From: Calditrichia bacterium
GTDB lineage: Bacteria > Calditrichota > Calditrichia > Calditrichales > Calditrichaceae
Assembly (NCBI GenBank): GCA_027039465.1
Contig: JALWEA010000279.1
Location: 1-11,762, forward strand
Direction of reading: 5' to 3'
DNA: 11,762 bases
Below, one piece after another: positions 1 to 8,351 of the stretch (positions are counted from its first letter, which is position 1; each line of letters opens with the position of its first letter). The notes beneath the pieces were generated by a model that was not told the origin of the DNA, made no database searches, and saw nothing but the letters and a program-made list of their open reading frames with translations. The position numbers and the translations under genes were made by a program.

Positions 1-1
1 A

Positions 2-3000
2 AATTTACAAAAGGTGAACGACGGACGTGATTTGATCACCAAAAACATCGACCCCATGATCAATCCGTCTTTTAAAAGAACCATGCTCACGCAGAGTGCC
101 AATATCGGCAGCGATGTGAATGTGGCTTTAAATGCCTTAAATCAGAGTTACGGGCTTATTTTCTCCGAAGGTCACGGGATCTATTACACCTATCGTCCCG
201 GAGCTCCAGGTTCGGATTTATACAATTATCATTTGGCGGAATTGACCACACCGGATGCAGGTATTTGGTACATGGCCAGTTGTTACACCAATGACATTAC
301 CAAACGGTGTTTTGGCGAAGATTACATTCTGAGCCAAAAAGGCGGCGGCGTTTCCTACATCGGAAATTCCAGTTGGGAATTTCCTTTTAGCGGCGTTTAC
401 CTGGAAAAAGAATTTTTTAATCTGGCATTTAACAAGGGCTATTACCATCTGTCCGAAGCGCATTACCTTTCGCGCCTTCCCTATTTGGGCTATTTGAATT
501 TCGAAGGCCCTTCACGTATCATTGTCTTCTCGACCATTGTTTTGGGCGATCCCGAAATGCCCGTATGGACTGCAAGCGTTAAAAATTTTAAGGTCAACCA
601 TCAATTGGCAACAGACCGCACAAAGCAATTGTTAGAGGTGAACGTAACCGTTGACGATTCGTTACATTCGCCTGTGGAGCAGGCAGTGGTCGTTCTTTAC
701 AAAAAGGGAGCCATCTACAAAATTCAACGGACCGATGCCTTGGGAACGGTTAAGTTCGATGTAACCGGCATTAATCTGACGGATGTTCATTTGACCGTTT
801 CCAAACACAATTTTCGTCCCTGGGAAGATCAAATCGATTTAACACCGGATAACGGATTTGCCGCTCGCCTGACCGGTTTCAGGTTTGAACAAACTCAAGG
901 CAACGGCAACAATCAGGCGGAACCCGGCGAACAATTTAATTTGTATTTAAACTGGAAAAACACGGGTTCGATTCCGATTCGGCAGGAAGCGGTTATTACA
1001 GCTAAAAATCAGTCACCCTTTTATACGCTAAGCAACACGGGTTTTTATTTGGAGAATGATTTACAGCCGGGCGATAGCGTAACGGTCGGCCCGTTTCAAT
1101 GTACCATCGGCACAAACATTCCCGCAGATACGACCCTAGCCATTCCGGTGGAATTGACGAATCTTGCGGATCAGACCGTTTCCGAAAAAATCGAATTTAA
1201 TGTTTTCGTGCCGAAATTGATTATTGCTCGACAATCGTGGGAAACAATCGTTACCGGAGATTCGGCTTCCAAAGGCAATGAAATCCGCATTACCCCAACC
1301 ATTCAAAATGTTGGCCATGGCATGTCAACCGATATTCAAGCTCAATTGTTTTCGAATGATTCTCTGCTTGAAATTGTCAACGGAAACTTAAATATGAATT
1401 CCTTGGCACCGAATGAGGACAAATCTTTTGATAATGCCTTCGTCGTACGCAACAGAGGAAATTTGGAAAAACGACAATTGCAGGTAATCTTTCGTGATCA
1501 CTCCGGTTTGCAATGGATGTTTCCTGTTGAGTTTAAAGATCCGAATCCGCCGTCCGGCTTACTGTTCCGTACCGACAACGAACGCGGTATCCTGCTTTCG
1601 TGGGCACCGGATTCCGAAGCTCATATTTTAGGCTACAATATTTTCCGCACGGAAAATTTGCAAAAACCTTTCACTAAAATCACATCGCAACCGGTTCCGC
1701 TGGCGGGCTATTTTATTGACAGTCAAATTCGCAACGGCCAAACTTACTATTACACGATACAGACGGTTGATTCTTCCGGTAATGCCAGTGATTTCAGCGA
1801 TACGTTGCGTGCCTGGTCGGCTTTACCGTATCAGAACGGATTCCCCATCCGTCCCAATGTCAAAGCCATCGGATCCGAGGTAAGCGGAGTTACCTGTTTT
1901 GATTTTGATGGCGACGGGAAAAAAGAATTAATTGCTTCCGGCGGTAACGGTCAGTTGCACGTTTACGATGATCAGGGCAATATTTTATTCCATACCGAAG
2001 ACTTGCAGGGCGATTTAACTTACCCTGCGGTGGGTAATGTCGTCGGAAACGCTCAAAAGGAAATTGTGATCTCCAGCTTTAAAGAAGGTCAGGACGAAAA
2101 TAATATTTACGTGATTGACTCCCGAAACGGTTCGGTTCTTTCGCAATTCAACTTGCATTACAACGCTCCTTCTCCGGTTGTTTTGGCCGATTTGGATCAT
2201 GACGGCTATGATGAGATTCTTGCTTTGACCCATGCCGCCAATGCCCCGGAAGAGCCCAAAGAAAGCCGCTTGTTTATTTTGGAAGACAGCAGCGGCGTTT
2301 TAACCGGTTTTAAGGATTGGCCCAAAGACGGCTATGTTTTTGAAAACGATAAACTTTCTTTGGGGAATGTAGCCGTTGCCGATTTGGATCACAGTGGGAT
2401 GCAATCGGTGATTGTACCTACTTTCCGATCCAAACTGTTCTGCTTTAATCCGGATACTTCGACTAATCCCGTTTGGGTGACTCAACTCTCCGGCGGTTAT
2501 TTGATGTCGCCCGTAAGCGTAGCCGATTTGAATTTGGATGGTTACAAAGAGATGGTTGTGGCCAGCATCTACAATGACAAACTGTATGTGATCGACCATA
2601 ACGGTAACTTTTTCCCGGGTTGGGAAGGAGGCAAATCCGTAGATGTAACAGATCCTTACGGTCACAGCTCACCGGCCATTATCGGCAATCTGGATGATGA
2701 TCCCGAATTGGAAATTATGTACGTGGGGCGCGACAGCATTTACATTTTCAAAGCGGACGGTTCGGCAGAACCCAACTGGCCAAAAGCCTTTTTTAACGGT
2801 GAAGGGTTCTACGAGAGCGACCGTGAAAATATGGCGCCCTACAACAGTCCGGTATTGGGCGATATTAATCAGGACGGCATCCAAGAATTGGTCTTTCTGG
2901 ATACGGACGGTTACATTCATGCCTTTAGCACCAAAGACGGGCAAGAAATTTCCGGCTTTCCGATATTCACGAATAACGATCGGGTCAATGCCCAGTCGCC

Positions 3001-3520
3001 GGTTCTCGATGATATTGACGGTGACGGGGATTTGGACATTTTAACTGTGAACCATGAAGGTGTTTTAATGGCCTGGGATGCTCAGCAGAAATACAATGAG
3101 CACACTTTCCTTTATTGGAGTCAACCGTTGGCTAACCCGCAACATACCGGCACATTGGATTCCCTGAATTTGACGGTAATCAGCGGTATAAAAAACAACG
3201 CATCCGCCGATGTTCCCGTAAAATTTTACTTAAAGCCCAACTATCCGAACCCGTTTAATCCGTCCACCACGATTGAATTCGCTTTAAAGACCCCGGGATT
3301 GGTACGCATAACGGTTTACAATATTTTAGGGCAGAAAATCGCAACACTTTACAACGACCGGCTTTTGGGGGTTGGAATCCATCGTAAACAATGGAACGGT
3401 AAAAATGAATTCGGAGCGGAAGAAGCCAGCGGGATTTATTTTCTGCGTATGACCGTAAAGGATCGTAAGAGCGGACGAATTTATTTTACAAAAACTCGGA
3501 AAATGATTAAATTAAAATAG
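2..3520 (+). CDS. Gingipain-like C25 cysteine peptidase with FN3, FG-GAP/VCBS propeller and T9SS-type sorting domain (5' partial)
   Basis: The frame is open back to the window edge (codons N-L-Q-K before the GTG at 14), so the signal peptide and the start of the peptidase domain lie outside. Residues here count from that GTG. Residues 1-185 match the C-terminal part of family C25 (gingipain-type caspase fold): catalytic His54 in S-E-G-H-G and Cys90 in M-A-S-C-Y, about the spacing known for gingipains. An Ig-like module follows (about 188-276), then two CARDB-like modules (about 288-400 and 400-508) and an FN3 module (about 512-598). Residues 610-1045 hold eight FG-GAP/VCBS-like repeats with Asp-rich loops (e.g. 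D-F-D-G-D-G at 630, D-L-D-H-D-G at 726, D-I-D-G-D-G-D at 1000); the second, near 674, is degenerate. Residues 1070-1168 are the sorting domain, opening N-Y-P-N-P-F-N-P at 1076. Inferred role: cell-surface or secreted protease, with the propeller for binding. Domain classes are firm; substrate and activity are unknown. Confidence 0.9.
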   Translation, partial: NLQKVNDGRDLITKNIDPMINPSFKRTMLTQSANIGSDVNVALNALNQSYGLIFSEGHGIYYTYRPGAPGSDLYNYHLAELTTPDAGIWYMASCYTNDITKRCFGEDYILSQKGGGVSYIGNSSWEFPFSGVYLEKEFFNLAFNKGYYHLSEAHYLSRLPYLGYLNFEGPSRIIVFSTIVLGDPEMPVWTASVKNFKVNHQLATDRTKQLLEVNVTVDDSLHSPVEQAVVVLYKKGAIYKIQRTDALGTVKFDVTGINLTDVHLTVSKHNFRPWEDQIDLTPDNGFAARLTGFRFEQTQGNGNNQAEPGEQFNLYLNWKNTGSIPIRQEAVITAKNQSPFYTLSNTGFYLENDLQPGDSVTVGPFQCTIGTNIPADTTLAIPVELTNLADQTVSEKIEFNVFVPKLIIARQSWETIVTGDSASKGNEIRITPTIQNVGHGMSTDIQAQLFSNDSLLEIVNGNLNMNSLAPNEDKSFDNAFVVRNRGNLEKRQLQVIFRDHSGLQWMFPVEFKDPNPPSGLLFRTDNERGILLSWAPDSEAHILGYNIFRTENLQKPFTKITSQPVPLAGYFIDSQIRNGQTYYYTIQTVDSSGNASDFSDTLRAWSALPYQNGFPIRPNVKAIGSEVSGVTCFDFDGDGKKELIASGGNGQLHVYDDQGNILFHTEDLQGDLTYPAVGNVVGNAQKEIVISSFKEGQDENNIYVIDSRNGSVLSQFNLHYNAPSPVVLADLDHDGYDEILALTHAANAPEEPKESRLFILEDSSGVLTGFKDWPKDGYVFENDKLSLGNVAVADLDHSGMQSVIVPTFRSKLFCFNPDTSTNPVWVTQLSGGYLMSPVSVADLNLDGYKEMVVASIYNDKLYVIDHNGNFFPGWEGGKSVDVTDPYGHSSPAIIGNLDDDPELEIMYVGRDSIYIFKADGSAEPNWPKAFFNGEGFYESDRENMAPYNSPVLGDINQDGIQELVFLDTDGYIHAFSTKDGQEISGFPIFTNNDRVNAQSPVLDDIDGDGDLDILTVNHEGVLMAWDAQQKYNEHTFLYWSQPLANPQHTGTLDSLNLTVISGIKNNASADVPVKFYLKPNYPNPFNPSTTIEFALKTPGLVRITVYNILGQKIATLYNDRLLGVGIHRKQWNGKNEFGAEEASGIYFLRMTVKDRKSGRIYFTKTRKMIKLK

Positions 3521-3539
3521 TATTTAGTTGAACATGGGT

Positions 3540-3579
3540 AAAGAAAAAGGGGAAAAGTTATCTTTTCCCCTTTTTCTTT
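3540..3579. terminator. Bidirectional intrinsic terminator between convergent genes
   Basis: A perfect 18-bp stem: AAAGAAAAAGGGGAAAAG at 3540-3557 pairs with 3562-3579 around a TTAT loop. The GGGGAAAAG/CTTTTCCCC core is flanked by an A-tract on one side and a T-tract on the other. More T residues follow on the + strand (3577-3583, then TATTTTTATTT), so it best terminates the + gene ending at 3520. It lies 69 bp beyond the stop of the minus-strand gene and its symmetry would let it serve that transcript too. Confidence 0.88.
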
Positions 3580-3648
3580 TTTTATTTTTATTTGAGAACC
3601 CGAGTTTAGGTTTCACCATTACAAAACCCAAACCATACAAAGCAATTC

Positions 3649-6600
3649 TTATTTAATGAAAACCATCTTACCAATCTTCGTATGTTTTTTGCTGATTAAC
3701 CGGTACACATACGTTCCGCTCGAAACCGTGGCTTGGGCATCATTGGTTGCATCCCATTTTACTTGATGTTCACCCGGTTGCAGAAGCGCATTATTCAACA
3801 AACGTTTAACCAAATTGCCTTTTAAATCATAAATCAGAATGGAAATGCGTTCCTGATCCGGAATCTGAAATTTTAAAGTTGTTTCCGGATTAAACGGGTT
3901 GGGATAATTCGGGAAAACGGCAAATTCGGTGGGTACCGGAATCTCTACGGTTTGAATTTTTTGAGCAAACGTTTCCGTGCTCCCATTGAAATTTACGCTT
4001 TCCAAACGGTAAGAATACGTTTCTCCGGCGATTACATTTTGATCCACGAATTGATATTCATGTGCCATACTGGAATTGCCTGCCCCGGGAATTAGCGTGG
4101 GATTAATTTTATCCCAATTATTATTCGCTTGTGTCCGTCGATAAATATTGAATCCTAAATTCTCTATTTCCGATTCCGTTATCCAGCTAAGGATTACATG
4201 CCCGTCAGATACTTCGGCCTTGAACAGTGACAGAGTCACCGGCAGTGAGTTATCCTGCCCATTACTGGCATCATCACCAAAAGTAAAATAATTCCCCGAA
4301 GTTGTAAATACATCGGATTGAATCGTACCTCCAGTGGCGTCACCGGTTCCGTCGCCGCCGATGCTAATCCATTTGGTACCGTCAAACTGCGCTACATCCA
4401 AAGCGCTCGGCACCTCAATGCCGTCGTTATTATTCCAGCTTAAAGTGACCTGCAGGTTGGCCGGTGTGCCTCCGCTGCCTTCAATGGTCCAGTAACGAAT
4501 CGAAGAAATGGCGCTTAAAGTCGTATTATCAATCGTGCTGCTAATGGCATGCGGATCGGAGTTAAATTGCTCAACGGTTACCGTGTAATCGCTACCGGAA
4601 ACATTGGTAAAGGTTACAGTAACCGGTAAATATTGGCCGTCTTTTGCCGTTTGGAAGGTAAAATTCGCAGAGCTGCCCAAGGCAAAAGTTTTGGCAACTT
4701 TCCCTTCAATATAACTCGAAGAGCTTCCGCCACTAAAAGAGGCACTCGTCCCCATGGAAAGCAAATTACCCGAAGTCGTAACAACGCCACTCGTCAATGT
4801 TAAAGCACCGTCAACCGTAATAGCGTGGCCTAATGTCACTCCATGACTATTATTAATGGTAAAATTATTAAATGTAACGGAAGAGGATCCGTTAATGGTT
4901 TGGGCGGCACTTCCCTGAAAAACAGCGGTACCGCTACCGGAATTAAAATTGCCGCCGTTTGTTGTTAACGTCCCGGTGATGGTGGCGGTGGTAGGCGTAA
5001 ACGTTCCCAAGGCCAAAGTCAATGTTCCCGAAATCGTCATATCCGCAGAAGCGCTGACTCCCGCACCGTTATTGATTGTTAAATTATTGAAAGCGGTCAT
5101 TCCCGAGGGAATTGTTTCAGCAGTGGAACCGTCAAAAATCAAGTTCCCGTTGGTTGTGTACGAATCAAATCCGTCAAGGCTGGTGCCACCCGTGTAAAGC
5201 GTTGCACCGGAAGCGATGCTAAATGTATTGGTATTTGTGGCTGTTATGGTTAAGCTGCCGCCGTTCAGGTCAACCGTACCGCCTTGAATATCCAAATCAC
5301 TATTATCACCAAATGCCAACGACAAACCGGCCAAATCAAAACTGCCGGCTAAAACCGTTAAATCCGCATTATCCTGCAAAGTAATCGTCCCGGAACCGGT
5401 GGCAATGGCACTACCTGCCGATTTATTAATTTTTATATTACCATAGCTAATCCCGGTTGGAATGTCTTCTGAGGAAGCTCCGTTTAATAAAATGGTACTT
5501 GAGGCATTTAGAGAATACGATGAAAATCCTTCGAACGAAGTGCCTCCTGTTGTCAACTGCGTACTTGCCGCCAATGTAAGGGTATTCGTGCCGTTCTTCG
5601 TAATTTGTTCACCATTCAAATTCAGTGTGCCGCTTGAAACCGTTAAATTGGCACCCGTATCCAAAGTAAGAGGCCCGTTTAAAGTTACGGTATTCCCCGC
5701 TCCGGGATTGACGGTTAACGTTCCTTTAATGGTAATATCCGAAATAGTACCATTTGTTGAGGTGATGTTCAAATTATAAAGGGAAGCCTGGCCGGATGAA
5801 GTAACCGCGCTGTTGGCTCCATCCACATTTAAGGTATTATTATTAACTATGCCAAATGACCCGCTTCCGCCGACCACGTTACCGCTGACGCTCAGTGACA
5901 ATCCGGTTGCCGAATAGTCGACGCTTCCCAAAGTCAATGTCAGGTTACCGCCTAAAGAAGCCAAGTTCGAAGAGCCCAAATCAATTGCCGGAGAGGCTCC
6001 CGAACCATTATTAACCTGAACATTAGTCGGCGCAATCGAAGCAGACCATTCCGGCCCGACGTTTTGTTGGGCGCTTCCGTTATATACGAGCGTAGTTGTG
6101 CCGGTTCCCCAGGCAAACACACCACCGGCTTCACTAATTGTTCCGCTTGTCACCGTTAATTGAGAATTAACCTGAACCGTACCGGAGGCAATACTCAGCA
6201 CCGCAGACGAAGCGTTCAGGGTCATATTCGTTGCCTGAAGAATATTCCCCGCGCCGGGATCTGCCGTGACGGTAATGCCCGAATTGAATTCTACCGATGA
6301 CGGCGCAAAAGAAGAAGATAACGGCCATTCCGCGGTAACGGTTTTGTTGGCACTACCTTCATAAGATAATGTGGCTCCGTTCATGTTTAATGTTGTCGTA
6401 TTATCCAAAATGATGCTTAAACTACTCCCACCACGTATAAATTTATGAGATACGGTGTATTGAACATCGCCGGAAAGAGTCAAACTGCGCGAAAGGTTCG
6501 GCGAATGTTCCAAGTCGTAAAAAGTAATATCCGCATCGCTGGAAACGGTTTGATTGCCAATGGTATTAAACTGAAATAAACTTGTTCCGGCATCAAACGT

Positions 6601-7155
6601 GCCGCCGGTTTTATTAAATACCGTTGCATTGGTGCCAATGATAGTAATAATATGACTGCCGGCATAAAAAGTGCCACCGCTTAAAGCAAATTTATTGGCA
6701 GCAAAATTAACATTTACCGTGTAGCTACCTGTACCACTGAAAGTAAGATTGGTGAATTCAACCGTTCCGGTACCGTTAATGCTTTGTGCTCCGCTACCGG
6801 CAAAGGTGAAATTTGCCGCGCCCAACGTTCCGTCGGTCATGGTGCCGTTTTGCGTAAGGTCTCCGTTTAAAGTAAGCGTATACGTATTTCCGTCGTACGT
6901 ACCGCCGCTTTCAATGGTTAAGCTGTTGATCGTGTATGTGCCGTCATTGGTAATGGTATGCCCGTTTTGAATGACATAATTATCCGTACTGTTGATCGAA
7001 GAAGGCGACGTGCCGGTACTGTCTTGCCAATTACTTAGTGTTCCGAAGTTCCCGTCCCCTTGAGAATAGTAGGTAGTTGCCCATAGAAATGCCGGGATTA
7101 AAATAAAAGCAAAAACTATTTTTGTGAACTGTTTAAATTTAATATCTTTAAACAT
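3649..7155 (-). CDS. Large repetitive beta-rich secreted surface protein with T9SS-type C-terminal sorting domain
   Basis: The protein has 1168 residues from the ATG at 7155. That start is preferred to a TTG at 7173 because AAAGGGG (7163-7169) sits 7 nt upstream and a signal peptide follows at once: basic residues 3-12, hydrophobic 13-25, probable cleavage after W-A near residue 26. Residues 27-830 are rich in Ser, Thr, Gly and Asn, with alternating short beta-strands. They repeat motifs such as G-S-x-x-Q-x-I/V (near 120, 266, 360 and 748) and a block of about 70 residues at 509-580 copied at 628-699. This suggests a beta-helix or stacked beta-sandwich adhesin-like rod. I see no cysteine. Residues 970-1070 resemble the FN3-like module that often precedes sorting domains (L-P-V-T-L at 971, F-N-I-Y-R at 1002). 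Residues 1077-1168 are the sorting domain (N-Y-P-N-P-F-N-P at 1083). Probably exported by Sec then T9SS and displayed outside. No enzymatic motif is visible; the specific role is unknown. Confidence 0.88.
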   Translation of the reverse strand: MFKDIKFKQFTKIVFAFILIPAFLWATTYYSQGDGNFGTLSNWQDSTGTSPSSINSTDNYVIQNGHTITNDGTYTINSLTIESGGTYDGNTYTLTLNGDLTQNGTMTDGTLGAANFTFAGSGAQSINGTGTVEFTNLTFSGTGSYTVNVNFAANKFALSGGTFYAGSHIITIIGTNATVFNKTGGTFDAGTSLFQFNTIGNQTVSSDADITFYDLEHSPNLSRSLTLSGDVQYTVSHKFIRGGSSLSIILDNTTTLNMNGATLSYEGSANKTVTAEWPLSSSFAPSSVEFNSGITVTADPGAGNILQATNMTLNASSAVLSIASGTVQVNSQLTVTSGTISEAGGVFAWGTGTTTLVYNGSAQQNVGPEWSASIAPTNVQVNNGSGASPAIDLGSSNLASLGGNLTLTLGSVDYSATGLSLSVSGNVVGGSGSFGIVNNNTLNVDGANSAVTSSGQASLYNLNITSTNGTISDITIKGTLTVNPGAGNTVTLNGPLTLDTGANLTVSSGTLNLNGEQITKNGTNTLTLAASTQLTTGGTSFEGFSSYSLNASSTILLNGASSEDIPTGISYGNIKINKSAGSAIATGSGTITLQDNADLTVLAGSFDLAGLSLAFGDNSDLDIQGGTVDLNGGSLTITATNTNTFSIASGATLYTGGTSLDGFDSYTTNGNLIFDGSTAETIPSGMTAFNNLTINNGAGVSASADMTISGTLTLALGTFTPTTATITGTLTTNGGNFNSGSGTAVFQGSAAQTINGSSSVTFNNFTINNSHGVTLGHAITVDGALTLTSGVVTTSGNLLSMGTSASFSGGSSSSYIEGKVAKTFALGSSANFTFQTAKDGQYLPVTVTFTNVSGSDYTVTVEQFNSDPHAISSTIDNTTLSAISSIRYWTIEGSGGTPANLQVTLSWNNNDGIEVPSALDVAQFDGTKWISIGGDGTGDATGGTIQSDVFTTSGNYFTFGDDASNGQDNSLPVTLSLFKAEVSDGHVILSWITESEIENLGFNIYRRTQANNNWDKINPTLIPGAGNSSMAHEYQFVDQNVIAGETYSYRLESVNFNGSTETFAQKIQTVEIPVPTEFAVFPNYPNPFNPETTLKFQIPDQERISILIYDLKGNLVKRLLNNALLQPGEHQVKWDATNDAQATVSSGTYVYRLISKKHTKIGKMVFIK
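5059..5553 (-). repeat. Internal protein repeat, period about 119 residues, within the surface protein
   Basis: Residues 535-580 (DNA 5416-5553) and 654-699 (DNA 5059-5196) align: both run T-G-G-T-S, then F/L-E/D-G-F-x-S-Y, a short hydrophobic strand, x-G-(S/A)-(S/T)-x-E-x-I-P-(T/S)-G, and I-x-I-N-x-(S/G)-A-G. The similarity extends upstream through L-N-G and T-N-T residues, giving a unit of about 70 residues repeated every 119. Seen directly in the translation; an ancient duplication is inferred. Confidence 0.75.
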
Positions 7156-7606
7156 AATTAAACCCCTTTGCAAAATCTAATATTTTGTTAAGTTATGATC
7201 GGCTTTTTCTTAATGGAAATTAATAATAAAAATTAAATGATAAGATCTAATTCAAAAAATGGTAAATGATTGAAATATTGACTGCAAAAAAGGGAAATTT
7301 AAAGAAAAGCGTTAGCGATAAAAGGATGGGATGATTAAATCACTAAATTGGCAAAGGTGTAAAAAGAAGAAATGACAGGAGGGCAGAAAATTCATTATTT
7401 ATGCCAGCGTTCATTTTTGTCCGTAACTCATTGTCCCGACCTCAGGAACGCACCTGCATTTAATTCAACGATCCAAAGAACCCCATTTAACGGACATCCG
7501 CAAGATAATTTCAATAAATCCTTCCCCCATAGATCAATGGTCATCCCGAAAATCAGAGGTAAGGATGAGTCCGAATAAACATTTTAAATCTATGAATAAT
7601 TACCGG
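7156..7606. other. Intergenic region without a convincing gene; possible degraded dispersed repeat
   Basis: About 450 bp between the surface-protein start and the FKBP stop. The part next to the surface protein (7156-7370) is AT-rich and should hold its promoter. The best minus-strand match is weak: TTGCAG (7282-7287) and TACCAT (7259-7264), 17 nt apart. From about 7425 to 7570 base composition shifts to more C-rich and the strings TTGTCCCGACCTCAGG (7432-7447) and GGTCATCCCG (7539-7548) resemble ends of dispersed intergenic repeats. A 68-codon open frame at 7372-7578 has no ordered domain character and is not called. No clear terminator for the FKBP gene is visible. Confidence 0.45.
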
Positions 7607-8074
7607 TTATTTTACCTCAAGCAACTGTACGTCAAAAACCAACATTGCTTTGGGTGGAATGACCGGCGGATACCCTTGTTCGCCGTAAGCTAACTGGTAA
7701 GGAATGAACAGGCGCCGTTTACCTCCGACATGCATGGTTTTAATTCCTTCTTCCCAACCGGGTATAACTTGTCCTTCACCGAGAACAAACTGAAACGGTT
7801 TATTACGATCCAAAGAACTGTCAAATTTTTTCCCGTTCATCAGCCAACCGGTATAGTTGACAACGACAGTTTGGCCGTTTTGAGGAATTGCGCCCTGCCC
7901 CTCTACAATATCAATATATTTAAGGCCCGATTCCGTGGTGATTGCATCAGCAGGAATGGTAATGGTTTGCCCGGATTGAATTTCTTTTTTAGCCGAAATC
8001 TTTTCTTTTTTCTTAGAACAAAAAGAAAGAGTAAGGGCTAAGCTTAGAATGATGAAGATACTTAAATATCTCAT
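7607..8074 (-). CDS. FKBP-type peptidyl-prolyl cis-trans isomerase, envelope-targeted
   Basis: 155 residues. It catalyses cis-trans isomerisation of X-Pro bonds, helping proteins fold, here outside the cytoplasm. The ATG at 8074 is chosen over one at 8101 because GGAGG (8079-8083) lies 4 nt upstream and the product starts with an export signal; the upstream ATG has no good ribosome-binding site. The signal is residues 1-19 (M-R-Y, then a hydrophobic stretch). It ends L-S-F-C19 followed by Ser and a Lys-rich linker. This resembles a lipoprotein, but Phe at -1 does not fit the usual lipobox. The FKBP domain fills about 48-155, with the active-site residues of FKBP12 present by motif: Tyr74 (V-N-Y-T-G), Phe84-Asp85, Phe94, Val103-Ile104 and Trp107 (V-I-P-G-W), Tyr130 (A-Y-G) and Phe147 (V-F-D-V). 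A single-domain FKBP, so probably active. It stands alone, divergent from the SDR operon; its clients cannot be inferred. Confidence 0.92.
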   Translation of the reverse strand: MRYLSIFIILSLALTLSFCSKKKEKISAKKEIQSGQTITIPADAITTESGLKYIDIVEGQGAIPQNGQTVVVNYTGWLMNGKKFDSSLDRNKPFQFVLGEGQVIPGWEEGIKTMHVGGKRRLFIPYQLAYGEQGYPPVIPPKAMLVFDVQLLEVK

Positions 8075-8189
8075 ATTGCCTCCATAGCTACGAATATTCA
8101 TTTTGCCTGTGAAGGAATTTGAGGAGGAATGCAGCTTAAAAATAACCGAAACAACTCTCTTCTAAACCACTCACAAAATGAATACATGA

Positions 8190-8227
8190 AAATCTCAATA
8201 TATCACAAATAAAATAAAATGAGATTT
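8190..8227. repeat. 8-bp inverted repeat in the divergent FKBP/SDR spacer
   Basis: AAATCTCA (8190-8197) and TGAGATTT (8220-8227) are perfect reverse complements 22 nt apart in very AT-rich DNA between the divergent FKBP and SDR genes. It could be a protein-binding site. In AT-rich sequence an 8-bp match can also arise by chance, and there is no T-tract to suggest a terminator. Confidence 0.3.
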
Positions 8228-8284
8228 AATAAAAAACAAATATTTTACAGTTTAATTTTAGGAAGTTATGATATCTGGTTCCTG

Positions 8285-8313
8285 TTGAATTTTAACATTT
8301 TTACGTTTATTTT
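8285..8313 (+). promoter_or_regulatory. Candidate sigma70-like promoter for the SDR-HD operon
   Basis: TTGAAT (8285-8290) and TATTTT (8308-8313) are separated by exactly 17 nt. Transcription would start near 8320, giving a leader of about 30 nt that includes the GGAG ahead of the ATG at 8352. This also argues against the in-frame GTG at 8322 as the start, since it would lie almost at the transcript end. Based on consensus match only. Confidence 0.4.
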
Positions 8314-8351
8314 CCGGGAGAGTGCTATTTAAGAACTGTTTGGAGTATAAA

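Noticed and set aside
2300..2944. Minus-strand open frames within the propeller-coding region (2300-2665, 2669-2944)
   Set aside because: Shadows of the repeated Asp-rich propeller codons of the + gene.
4949..5779. Val/Pro-rich open frames on + opposite the surface-protein gene (4949-5197, 5462-5779)
   Set aside because: They are antisense shadows of the Ser/Thr/Asn/Gly-rich minus-strand gene; that codon usage yields Val- and Pro-rich complements.
7372..7578. 68-codon open frame on + (starts M-T-G-G-Q)
   Set aside because: No domain character, no clear ribosome-binding site suited to its start, and it overlaps a possible degraded repeat.
8075..8101. Upstream ATG at 8101 for the FKBP
   Set aside because: It lacks a good ribosome-binding site and would place nine extra polar residues before the export signal; GGAGG precedes the ATG at 8074.
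8322..8351. GTG at 8322 as SDR start
   Set aside because: Its GGGAG is only 1 nt away, the candidate promoter would start transcription at about this point, and the added 10 residues precede the conserved N-terminus.
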